Below are positions 1 to 8,960 of a stretch of DNA of 64,000 bases, piece after piece; the stretch's first letter is position 1; each line of letters begins with the position of its first letter. The notes under the pieces are model-generated. The model was not told where the DNA came from. It ran no database searches and saw only the letters and a program-made list of their open reading frames with translations. Source of the stretch: an uncultured Clostridia bacterium (GTDB lineage: Bacteria; Bacillota; Clostridia; Lachnospirales; CAG-274); contig CANRIS010000002.1 of assembly GCA_947630725.1 (NCBI GenBank), positions 124,001 to 188,000 of the forward strand, written 5' to 3'. The translations under genes were made by a program, and so were the position numbers.

Positions 1-3000
1 TTTGCTGATATTTCAAGAGGGAAGTCAAATTCGATCCTTGTAAGGGTGATGTCGGCAGATGCGCTGCCTCCCACGATCTCCGTTGCGCTCTTATAAACGC
101 CCTTTGCACCCTTAGCTGATACGGTATAGGTTTCACCCTTTATAAGCTCTACTCCTGTGGATTTATACTCATCTGCGCTTATAGTCTTTGTCTCTGTCTG
201 ACCCTTGAGAGTAAGCATTATGTCAGAATCCGTACTTTCTATGCCGTTTACGCTGCCCTTTGTAAGTACAAGCTCCTCCTTGGGCAGCTCTGACTTCTTT
301 ATGCTTACTTTCGGTATATAAAGATTTGAGCCTTCACATACTGCAAGATAAAGAGTCTCGGGTGCAGCGTCAGCCTTTTTGTATATAATCGGAGCGCCGC
401 TTGCAGCAGGTGTTCCGTTTGCAGCTTGTTCCTTATACAGACCTAATGTACCTTCGTTTACCTTTGTATATTCTATGGTATACATAGCCGCCTCGTCTGC
501 CACAAAGGATAATATGGGCTTTCCTGCCGATACCTTTGTGCCGTACTGAAGACTGCTCGCATTAAGGTACTGTATACCCGAATCATATATGCTTACTTCA
601 AATTTCTGACCTTCGTCATTTGTATATGTACCCGTATATACTCCGTCAACATAGTCCGTAGCGTCTCCCTCATAGAGGTCGTATGCCTCCTGCTGTGTAA
701 AGTCGAGATAAATTTTGTTGGGCTTAACTTCGGGAAGCTCCTCTTTTGAAATGCTTACATCCGAAATATAGAGATTATTTGAAACGGAGGCTGAGAAGTA
801 GAGAGTCTCCGGTCCCTCGGTCGTCTTTGTATAGACTATCTCTCCGGGTTCGTCTTTATTTATTGCATCATCTGCAACGCTTGTGCCAAGGGCGCTGTCC
901 GAGTAGAGATTTACTGTGCTTGCGCTGTCGCAGGTAGACGCCGTTGCCTTAACCGTATATACTCCCGGCTCGGCTGCGTCAAACGAGAACAGAGCCTTGC
1001 CCTTGATGGCCTTTGTGCCGTAGGACGCTGTGCTTTCGTAATAGCTGATGGCGTCCTTGTATACGCTTACTCTGTATCTCTGTCCGTCAGCGTTCTTATA
1101 TGTTCCCTCATATACGCCGTTTTCGTCAAAGGTAGTCGCTGCGTTTGTATCATAGAGAGCGAGAGCCTCATCTGAGCCAAAGTTCAGATTAACTTCCTTC
1201 ACCGAACCCGAAAGCGAGTCGAACAGCTCCTGTCCTACCTGTGACCAATAGCTGCTTTCTTCGTAATTCATGTTCTTTGCCGTAAACTTGGAATCTTCGA
1301 TGGTGAAAATATATTCTCCGTCAGAATTTTCGCCATATACCGTTTCGGGCTGAACAACATACTTTGAAGGAGCGATATTAGCGTCCTGTATCCACTTTGC
1401 AATAAGACCTGCAATTATAACGCCGCCTGTCTTATTGTTGTGTGTGCCGTCCTTCTTGCCTTCCGATGAAACAGTCATTATATCATATCCGTTTTTATCG
1501 GATTTGCAATCCTTATAAGCATCCTCATAGAGCTTCTTTGTAAGTCCGAAACCGTCTAAATAAAGAACGCCCTTATCCTTGTTTGCCTCATATACCTCTT
1601 CACAGGCTCTTACATAGGCGTTGTTTGTTGTGGCAAAGTCCTTTGTAAGGTCGTAGCTGTCGCCTGCATCGTGGTGAGGTTTGATTGTTCCGTCAGATGC
1701 ATAACTAAGTCTCGATACGGGAGATACAACAACAGGTATTGCGCCCTTTTCAAGAGCATGGTCAATATAATACTGCAAATATCCCTTGTATGTAGCTCCG
1801 CAGTCCCATGTGTAGCGACCGTCCTTCTTCATACTCGGATCGGGCTGTACAGTGGGGAAATTGGAGTCGCACTTCTGATCGGCGGGGTAGAAAAGAGGTA
1901 CGAATCTGTTTTCTACATAGTCGCTGTCTTTGCTGTTTGCGCAGTCGTTGTGACCGAACTGTATGAAAAGGTAGTCGCCTTCCTTTATGTTCTGCATTAT
2001 AGCGTCAAATTTGCCCTCATTGAGGAAAAGACGGAGACTTCTGCCGCCTTCGGCATAGTTGTTTACCTTTACATAGTCGGGGCTTTCAAAGAAATACTGC
2101 AAAAATTCGCCCCATGAGCCTTCGTTCCTTTTGGACGGATTTGTATAGTCCTTAACGGTCGAGTCGCCTGCAAGATAGATATTTATGCCTGAGCCGGGAG
2201 CTATACTTCCGGGATCATCGGGGTCAGACCATTCACTGCTTACGGGAGCATTTGTATTTATCTGATACTTGGGGCTGCCCTTAAGTCCCGATACGGATAT
2301 GGGGGTAACAACCGCCATAATATACTTTCCTGCACATTCCATAGGTACCTGGAATGTCTTTGATGCTGCTGCCGAACCCGAGCTGAGGAGCGTTGACTTC
2401 TGAAGCATAGTGTCAAGGCTTGTTCTGTCGGCATCCGGATCAACGGCATACCACGATATGAGAGACGCATCGTTTTCGACATTCAGCTTATAGCTTACGG
2501 TTATCTTCATACCGGGGTTGGGCAGAAGAGGATCGCCGTTTGTGGAGAATGTGGGATCTTCGGTAAATGCTATCTCAGATACGGTTTCGGGCGTATAGTA
2601 TGTGGGAGTCCAGCCGTTTTTGATAAATACGGTCTCTACCGAATAGTCGTCCATATTTACGCTGTCCTTGGCTGCTACCACTCTCTTGGAGGTATCTACC
2701 TTTTCACCGTTGTAGGTTGTGTTGTATTCAACAAGGGTCACACCGGGGTCAGTGGGCTTATTGTCACCCATTTCCGACCAGCCCTCGGGGATAATCATAT
2801 CCTTATCCTGAAGCTGAGTGTTGAGGAACGCTACCTTTGCGCAGCTGCCCCACATTCTGCCGAAGCCTCCGGGAGTAGTGTCACGCTCACTGTTGTAGGA
2901 AACATAACAGCCTCTGAATATATAGCCGTAAGTATCCTCTTTCTTTGAGTTGGAGTTGGCTGTAATATAACCTCCGGACTTTGTTCCGTCATAACCGCAG

Positions 3001-5630
3001 AAGTTAAGCTCGCAGCCGTCAAAAATAACATCGCCGCTGCCGTATATGTAGTCTGTCTGACCCTCTATATAGCAGTTCTTATAATATGACTTGTGATTGT
3101 CTGTATTTGTTGTATAGAGAGTATCCTGACTGCCTAAGAAAGAGCAGTTATTAAACTCTATCTGATCTGCGTAGTTTACAAGAGCCGCAGCTCTCTCCGT
3201 AGCCTCTTTTGTATCTACATTTGTATTTTCTTTTCTGGCAACATTTATTGACTGAAGTCCGTTTGGCTCTACGCCGTCTGATATTTCTTCCTCTGTCATA
3301 TACTTGTTGAAAGAATTTTCAAATGTTACGTTCTCTGCTTTGAAGCCTGTGGCTGTCTTCTGAGTTATAACAGTAGCGCCCCAGTGTTTTTCAACATTGC
3401 CCTTTTCAAACTTGTCATAGTCTGCATAGGGGTCATATAAGTTGTTTACACAGCTATAATACTTATAGCCGATGCCATAATACCATGTTATCTTTGTGTC
3501 GTCCCTTGATGCACCCTCAAGAGTAATGTTAGGCGCATTTATATTAACCTGTTCGCGGTAGGTTCCGGGATCGAGCTTTATAACAACTCTTTCGTTTTTG
3601 GGTCTTGTCATAGCGGATACTGCATCCACAGCCGCCTGAACAGTCTTATAATCCTTGTCTTCGCCGACCGTAAGAGTATCTTTATATTCAACGGTCTTGG
3701 GCGTTGTGTCCTTAAGAAGAAGATCTCTCGTTACCGCTCCTCCCTTAACAACAACGTGAGTAGATGTGGAATATCCGTCTGCCGTTATCGAAGCGAGATA
3801 GCTTCCGTCTCTCAGAGAGGCTGTATATCCGCCCTTTGAAGGCGTACCCTCGTATTCATATTTGTCGTCTACATTTGTAAACTTTATTGCCGTGGGGGTA
3901 ACGTCGCTGAGCGTGTCATACTTTCCTCTTTCCTCTGTAAGACCTAAAAATCCTCCGCTTACGTTATATTTTTCAACGGGTATAAACTCAACGGGCTGAT
4001 CTACGGGGTCTGCCGTATCGTACTTTGCAGTGATCGCTTCTTTGAGCTTATAGTCCTTTGCGCCCTCTACGACAAGAGTATATTTTTCGCCTGCCGCAAG
4101 GAGAGCCGAATATGTAAGTCCATTCACATCAGCATTCTCATTGGGTTCTGTGACGGACGATGCGTTTGCATCATATGTGATCTCGCTCACCGAGAACGCA
4201 GTCTTTGACGCTGCAAGAGAATTGAGACTGAATGTTGACGTTTTTGAAGCTACCTTTTCGCCCGAAAGTGTGACAACATAGGGTGTGACCTTTATTTCGG
4301 CGTCAGGGTCTTCGATATCTGTTATTGTGAATGCATACAGATAGGGTTTTTTGAGATCATCGGATGTTACCTTGGAGCCTGCTATGGACGTATACACAAC
4401 ATTTGTGTTTTTGTCTGCACTCTTGCCGTCCGACTCAAACATAAAGCCTGCCTGCTTATATTTGAGGTTGTCAACGCCCGAAACAAAGCTTATTGCCTTG
4501 TCGCCCGAAAGCTCGGCCTTTACGCTGCCGTCATTGTCGCCGGGCGTTGTCTCCGATGTGGTTTCGGACGGATTTTCGGATGTCGTTGATGTTTCGGTCT
4601 CGGATGGGTTTTCAGGTGACGTTGACGTCTGGGCTTCGGAGGTAGTCTCCGAGGGTTCGTCCGAACCGTTTATGGTGGCCTTTACCCTGTCAAAGCTTGC
4701 CGAATCTTCGGGTACAAATATAAGGCTTAAGTCCGATGTGTCATAATCATCGGGAAGTCCCAGTATGTCGCCCGATATGGTATAAGAAACGCTCGCCTCT
4801 ATGGTAAGGTCCTTGCTGAGAGTGCCGTTGCCTGCCGAAACGCTTAAGCTTCTTGATTCGTTTGTGAACGAATAGGACGTAGCGATGCTGCCCACAAGAT
4901 TTACCGAATATTCGCCGGGCTTTAAGGATACCGAATATGAGCTGCCGTTCACGTCAATGATTTTTTCAATATCGGTAGTCTTTTCGATAAACTTGATCTT
5001 ATAGGGATCGGTGGGGAATGTGCCTGTAGAGTCGGTTATGGTACCCGATACCTCTCTGTAGGGCACAAAGCTTGCCTCATAGCATGCCATCTTTGAGCCT
5101 GTTACGGTAAAAAGATATGTATTTTCCTTTTCCGTCTCGATGTCAAGCTGCCACCCACTTTTTCCTGCGGTCTGCTTGAAAACGCCGGGAATATATACCG
5201 GATCCACAGCGCTGTTTGTGTTGAACTCAGCCAGCACTTCTACGGTACCGTCAGGCTTTACTGCGTTCAGATAGGCTGATTTGTCGTTGCTTGTGTTGGC
5301 AATGTTGATCGTAAAGGTTCCGTCAGACGCAGGCTTGAACTCTGCGTAGGAGCCTGCGCTCTTGTCTATGATTCCTTTGTTTGCTTTGCCGTTGCTGTTG
5401 TCTGAACGTATACCGTCACCGTTTTTAATGATTACGGTTGTGGGACTGTAATATGTGAGATCAAGTCCCTTATAGGTTGCTTTGCCGCTGTTAGTCTCAT
5501 TGGTTATCGTCCAGTTTCCGTTGACGATCTCCTCGGCAAATACCATTTGCTGAAATACGCCAAGTACCATAATTACAGACAGAAGAGCAGCCAGAACCCT
5601 CCTCAGTCTGTAAATACTTTGTTTGACCAT
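1..5630 (-). CDS. Secreted multidomain pectin esterase (pectinesterase CE8-like plus GDSL/SGNH rhamnogalacturonan acetylesterase CE12-like), C-terminus beyond window
   Basis: Open minus-strand frame from ATG at 5630 with SD ggagg; signal peptide MVKQSIYRLRRVLAALLSVIMVLGVFQQMVFAEE; pectinesterase-like stretch (YKTVQAAVDAVS..., FLGSQDTLYTT, CYIEGQTDYIYGSGDVIFDGC, GRMWG); SGNH block (IYLAGDSTVKDY, FIQFGHNDC, DGTHNN). No stop before position 1, so it is absent from the ORF track. Confidence 0.88.
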   Translation of the reverse strand, partial: MVKQSIYRLRRVLAALLSVIMVLGVFQQMVFAEEIVNGNWTITNETNSGKATYKGLDLTYYSPTTVIIKNGDGIRSDNSNGKANKGIIDKSAGSYAEFKPASDGTFTINIANTSNDKSAYLNAVKPDGTVEVLAEFNTNSAVDPVYIPGVFKQTAGKSGWQLDIETEKENTYLFTVTGSKMACYEASFVPYREVSGTITDSTGTFPTDPYKIKFIEKTTDIEKIIDVNGSSYSVSLKPGEYSVNLVGSIATSYSFTNESRSLSVSAGNGTLSKDLTIEASVSYTISGDILGLPDDYDTSDLSLIFVPEDSASFDRVKATINGSDEPSETTSEAQTSTSPENPSETETSTTSENPSETTSETTPGDNDGSVKAELSGDKAISFVSGVDNLKYKQAGFMFESDGKSADKNTNVVYTSIAGSKVTSDDLKKPYLYAFTITDIEDPDAEIKVTPYVVTLSGEKVASKTSTFSLNSLAASKTAFSVSEITYDANASSVTEPNENADVNGLTYSALLAAGEKYTLVVEGAKDYKLKEAITAKYDTADPVDQPVEFIPVEKYNVSGGFLGLTEERGKYDTLSDVTPTAIKFTNVDDKYEYEGTPSKGGYTASLRDGSYLASITADGYSTSTHVVVKGGAVTRDLLLKDTTPKTVEYKDTLTVGEDKDYKTVQAAVDAVSAMTRPKNERVVIKLDPGTYREQVNINAPNITLEGASRDDTKITWYYGIGYKYYSCVNNLYDPYADYDKFEKGNVEKHWGATVITQKTATGFKAENVTFENSFNKYMTEEEISDGVEPNGLQSINVARKENTNVDTKEATERAAALVNYADQIEFNNCSFLGSQDTLYTTNTDNHKSYYKNCYIEGQTDYIYGSGDVIFDGCELNFCGYDGTKSGGYITANSNSKKEDTYGYIFRGCYVSYNSERDTTPGGFGRMWGSCAKVAFLNTQLQDKDMIIPEGWSEMGDNKPTDPGVTLVEYNTTYNGEKVDTSKRVVAAKDSVNMDDYSVETVFIKNGWTPTYYTPETVSEIAFTEDPTFSTNGDPLLPNPGMKITVSYKLNVENDASLISWYAVDPDADRTSLDTMLQKSTLLSSGSAAASKTFQVPMECAGKYIMAVVTPISVSGLKGSPKYQINTNAPVSSEWSDPDDPGSIAPGSGINIYLAGDSTVKDYTNPSKRNEGSWGEFLQYFFESPDYVKVNNYAEGGRSLRLFLNEGKFDAIMQNIKEGDYLFIQFGHNDCANSKDSDYVENRFVPLFYPADQKCDSNFPTVQPDPSMKKDGRYTWDCGATYKGYLQYYIDHALEKGAIPVVVSPVSRLSYASDGTIKPHHDAGDSYDLTKDFATTNNAYVRACEEVYEANKDKGVLYLDGFGLTKKLYEDAYKDCKSDKNGYDIMTVSSEGKKDGTHNNKTGGVIIAGLIAKWIQDANIAPSKYVVQPETVYGENSDGEYIFTIEDSKFTAKNMNYEESSYWSQVGQELFDSLSGSVKEVNLNFGSDEALALYDTNAATTFDENGVYEGTYKNADGQRYRVSVYKDAISYYESTASYGTKAIKGKALFSFDAAEPGVYTVKATASTCDSASTVNLYSDSALGTSVADDAINKDEPGEIVYTKTTEGPETLYFSASVSNNLYISDVSISKEELPEVKPNKIYLDFTQQEAYDLYEGDATDYVDGVYTGTYTNDEGQKFEVSIYDSGIQYLNASSLQYGTKVSAGKPILSFVADEAAMYTIEYTKVNEGTLGLYKEQAANGTPAASGAPIIYKKADAAPETLYLAVCEGSNLYIPKVSIKKSELPKEELVLTKGSVNGIESTDSDIMLTLKGQTETKTISADEYKSTGVELIKGETYTVSAKGAKGVYKSATEIVGGSASADITLTRIEFDFPLEISA

Positions 5631-5804
5631 AGTTTTTCCTCCTTTTTTTAAGTATGTTTCCTCTTCAGACCACAGTCGTCCTGCCGCATTATCCCTGTTT
5701 TTTATCGGGTCCGTCATAAACAAAGCCGAAGCGTCTCGGGGCTTCCGCGAAAAGCCGCCGAAGGTAAGGATCGCAGCCTGAAAGAGCAGTCTGACTTATA
5801 ACAG

Positions 5805-5835
5805 ATTATAAACTATGACATAGGTTGAGGGTCAA
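5805..5835 (-). promoter_or_regulatory. Predicted MerR-type promoter for the pectin esterase gene
   Basis: Minus strand TTGACC - 19 nt - TATAAT, with dyad CTATG-T-CATAG (5813-5823) in the spacer; divergent MerR gene next door. Confidence 0.6.
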
Positions 5836-5904
5836 CACATTTTTTAAAAAAAGTGTTTGGTTTTTTATTATTTTTGTGATAAAATAATAAACAAAATAAG
5901 CGGT

Positions 5905-6738
5905 ATGGGTGAAAATATGAAATATTTGATAAATAATATTGCAAAACTTATGGGAATTTCTACAAATGCCGTAAGATATTATGAAAAAAAGGGCATTATA
6001 CATTCCGAAAGAGACAGATCGAATTACAGATGGTACAGCGACTTTGATATAATAAAAATATCGGCTGCCAGACTGTGTATAAAATGCGGATTCTCTCACG
6101 AACAGATACAAAAAATGCTCGGCAGCAGCGACAGTGACATAACCGACATATGGAGAGAAAAGCTCTCCTCCATAGACCGACAGCTCGAAAACCTGAAGCG
6201 TATGCGCCATTGGCTGAAGGACAACATACAGCTTATGAATACCCTTGACGAAATAGGCGACGGGTATTATATAATGGAATGTCCCGAGGTTAAATATATA
6301 GTATACAGCAAGGGCGGCGAATTGCTCTGTGAGCCCGACAGACTGAAGAGCATAAAAACCTTGGTGTACGATGCCCCCGAAATACAGCTTATCGAAATTT
6401 TCGGTCTTGAGGACATAAAAAGGGGCAGCTTTGTGTCACGCAAGGGCTGGGCAATAAAGGAAATGGACATATCCAAATTCGGTCTGGAGGATTTTGTGAA
6501 TGACAACGGATATATAATGACATATCCAAAGAAAAAATGTCTCTATTACACTATGAAGATCCCCTCCGAATATGGCTATGACCGCTCGTATATGAACAAA
6601 AAAAGAGCCGAATATTTTGAAAAAGCCTCGGCATATGCCAAAAGCTGCGGTATGAACATCTGCGGCGACATAATGGAATTTATTGTAAGCGCCCTCGGCA
6701 GCACTGTCGGTATGCTCGTCTGTATGCCCGTTGAATAG
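5905..6738 (+). CDS. MerR-family transcriptional regulator with GyrI-like C-terminal region
   Basis: N-terminal HTH (YLINNIAKLMGISTNAVRYYEKKGII); ORF track starts at 5857 but M at 5905 or 5917 is more likely. Confidence 0.85.
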   Translation: MGENMKYLINNIAKLMGISTNAVRYYEKKGIIHSERDRSNYRWYSDFDIIKISAARLCIKCGFSHEQIQKMLGSSDSDITDIWREKLSSIDRQLENLKRMRHWLKDNIQLMNTLDEIGDGYYIMECPEVKYIVYSKGGELLCEPDRLKSIKTLVYDAPEIQLIEIFGLEDIKRGSFVSRKGWAIKEMDISKFGLEDFVNDNGYIMTYPKKKCLYYTMKIPSEYGYDRSYMNKKRAEYFEKASAYAKSCGMNICGDIMEFIVSALGSTVGMLVCMPVE

Positions 6739-6807
6739 CTTCCAACGTCATACAGCGCAGGCTTTCGGCATAAATATAAATAGAAAAAAGCCTCAGAAAG
6801 GCACGAT

Positions 6808-7545
6808 ATGGAAAAAACGATATTGTCTTTTCTCAAAAACGCTCTCAGACCCATAGGCGGCTGTCTCTACATTTACGGCGGCGGCTGGGATGAAACCGAT
6901 ACAAAAGCAGGAGACGAGGCTCGCTGCGCCCGGGTGTGTCCCCTGTGGTCTGAATTTTATGAAAGCCACAAAAGCCCCGACTACAATTTCAGAAATTTTG
7001 ACATAAAAAAAGACCCCTCCCTTATACACATGGGTCTTGACTGCAGCGGATATGTAGGCTGGGCAATATACTCCGTTCTTGAAAACGAAAACGGCAAAGA
7101 AGGCTATGTGTACAAATCCACCGAAATGGCAAGAAGGCTTTCAGAAAGGGGTCTCGGCTCCTTCAGAACCTCCGCCGAAGCAGATACATACCTTGCAGGG
7201 GACATACTGAGCGGCGAAAAAACCGCTCATACGTTCATATGCCTGTCTGTTTGCAGTGACGGAAGTCTTTTGCTGCTGCACAGCAGTCCGCCTACGCCCA
7301 TGCTTTCGGGTACGTTTACGCCTGACGGAGAAGAAAACAGCGCTGCCATAAGGCTTGCAAAGGTCTTTATGAAGGAGGTCTTTCCCGAACATTATGCGGT
7401 TTTTCCCATTGTTTCAAGACCCGACTCTTATCTGCGCAGCCATAGCCTTTTCAGATTTGACGAAAAAATACTCCCCGATCCCGACGGCTGCAAAAAAATG
7501 TCGCCCTTTGAGCTGCTTGACAGGCTGTCGGCTGCGGACACTTAA
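6808..7545 (+). CDS. NlpC/P60-like cysteine peptidase family protein
   Basis: LDCSGYVGWAIY catalytic-Cys motif followed by GDILSGEKTAHTFICL. Confidence 0.65.
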   Translation: MEKTILSFLKNALRPIGGCLYIYGGGWDETDTKAGDEARCARVCPLWSEFYESHKSPDYNFRNFDIKKDPSLIHMGLDCSGYVGWAIYSVLENENGKEGYVYKSTEMARRLSERGLGSFRTSAEADTYLAGDILSGEKTAHTFICLSVCSDGSLLLLHSSPPTPMLSGTFTPDGEENSAAIRLAKVFMKEVFPEHYAVFPIVSRPDSYLRSHSLFRFDEKILPDPDGCKKMSPFELLDRLSAADT

Positions 7546-7573
7546 ATTATCAAAAAATCTTATAAAAAAATAT

Positions 7574-7602
7574 GGCAGAACCTTTCGTCCTGCCGTTTTT
7601 TT
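7574..7602. terminator. Convergent Rho-independent terminator
   Basis: ggcag...ctgcc stem followed by gttttttt on + and by A/T-rich tract on -; lies between convergent genes. Confidence 0.55.
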
Positions 7603-7618
7603 ATTTTCTGTATAAAAA

Positions 7619-8239
7619 TTACATATAAAAGCTTTCGCCCGTTTTTATGACCGCCCTGCCGCCTGCGCTCTCCGAAACAGCCGCCGAAAGAGCGTCCTCA
7701 TTCCCGAAAATGCAGGCAACGGTTATTTTTACCTTGTCCGAAAAAACCGTGTCGGTTATTTTGTGTCCCTCCTTAAGCAGAAGATACTGTACCTTTCCGT
7801 GCTGAAAATAGTCCACGGTTATTTCCATAGCGGTATATTTTGTCCTCTCGACTATCCCCGCAGACGAAAGACCCTCCTTTGCAGCCTGACTGTAGGCTCT
7901 CACAAGACCGCCCGTTCCCAGAAGAACACCTCCGAAATATCTTGTGACGACCACAAGAACATCGGTTATGCCCTCTCCCTTAAGTATGTCCAGAATGGGT
8001 ATGCCTGCGGTACCCTGGGGCTCTCCGTCATCGGAATATTTTATAAGCTCGCATTTTTTGCCTATCTGCCACGCATAACAATTATGCCTTGCGTCATAAT
8101 ATTTTTTTCTTGTTTCTTCAAGCCTTGCGAGAGCCTCATCCTGCGAAACAACGGGAAAAACGCTCGCAATAAACCTCGACTTTTTCACGACAATCTCGGT
8201 CTTGGCAGTCCCACCGACCGTTTTGTAGCTTTCCGCCAT
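7619..8239 (-). CDS. YigZ/IMPACT family protein
   Basis: KKSRFIASVFPV, YYDARHNCYAWQIG, DDGEPQGTAGIPIL, VVVTRYFGGVLLGTGGLVRAYSQA motifs. Confidence 0.92.
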   Translation of the reverse strand: MAESYKTVGGTAKTEIVVKKSRFIASVFPVVSQDEALARLEETRKKYYDARHNCYAWQIGKKCELIKYSDDGEPQGTAGIPILDILKGEGITDVLVVVTRYFGGVLLGTGGLVRAYSQAAKEGLSSAGIVERTKYTAMEITVDYFQHGKVQYLLLKEGHKITDTVFSDKVKITVACIFGNEDALSAAVSESAGGRAVIKTGESFYM

Positions 8240-8934
8240 TATAAGCCTCCGTTTGCCCCCGTGATAAGCATCACAATGGGGTTGAATTTATAAAACACCC
8301 TTGCGATCATAGAGCTGTCGAGGGCATCAAATATAAATATAAGCTTCGGGCTTGCAAGAAAAATGTTCAGCCCCGCAAGCACCAGCCATATAATAATGCA
8401 GGCAGCCAAAAATCCTGCGGCGCCGCCGAGACCCGCATTGCAGAAATGAATGACGGGCAGCTTTGAGAATATGTTGAGCATAAGCAGAACAAACAGCACC
8501 GCCAGACTGACTATCACAAACGTAAGCACATACGAAAGCATAGTAAGGGCATAGTCAGCCACAAATTCGCTTATTGTGCTTGCAAGGGTGGCTGTTGCGT
8601 CATTCTTTATTTTTCTGAGATAGTCGCTGGCAAGAAAGCTTTTTTTGATAAAGCCCGGCAGATTGAGAGAATTTACCGAATATTCGGTGATCTCGGTCAC
8701 TCCCGACGACAGATTGAGCTTTTCCACAACAAAGGATTTTATAAACTCCTTTAAAAAACATCTTTCCAAAAACAGCTTTGTATACGGAAAGAGCCACTTT
8801 GCAAGCCACAGCGAGACAACCATTGACAGAAGTCTGAAAACAGACTGCAAAAAGCCTCTCTTTACTCCCACAAATACAAATACGGCAACTAAAAACAATA
8901 TGACAAGATCAAATACTATAGATAGTGTATTCAT
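8239..8934 (-). CDS. CvpA family membrane protein
   Basis: Multiple TM segments, CvpA-like N-terminus VFDLVILFLVAVFVFVGVKRGFLQSVF. Confidence 0.7.
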   Translation of the reverse strand: MNTLSIVFDLVILFLVAVFVFVGVKRGFLQSVFRLLSMVVSLWLAKWLFPYTKLFLERCFLKEFIKSFVVEKLNLSSGVTEITEYSVNSLNLPGFIKKSFLASDYLRKIKNDATATLASTISEFVADYALTMLSYVLTFVIVSLAVLFVLLMLNIFSKLPVIHFCNAGLGGAAGFLAACIIIWLVLAGLNIFLASPKLIFIFDALDSSMIARVFYKFNPIVMLITGANGGL

Positions 8935-8960
8935 ATTTTTTTCTCCTTTCAGGCTGCTGA

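Noticed and set aside
1671-2117. Plus-strand ORF of 148 aa
   Set aside because: Antisense to the SGNH esterase domain of the truncated minus-strand gene.
4351-4746. Plus-strand Ser-rich ORF of 131 aa
   Set aside because: Antisense to the Ser/Thr-rich linker of the pectin esterase protein.
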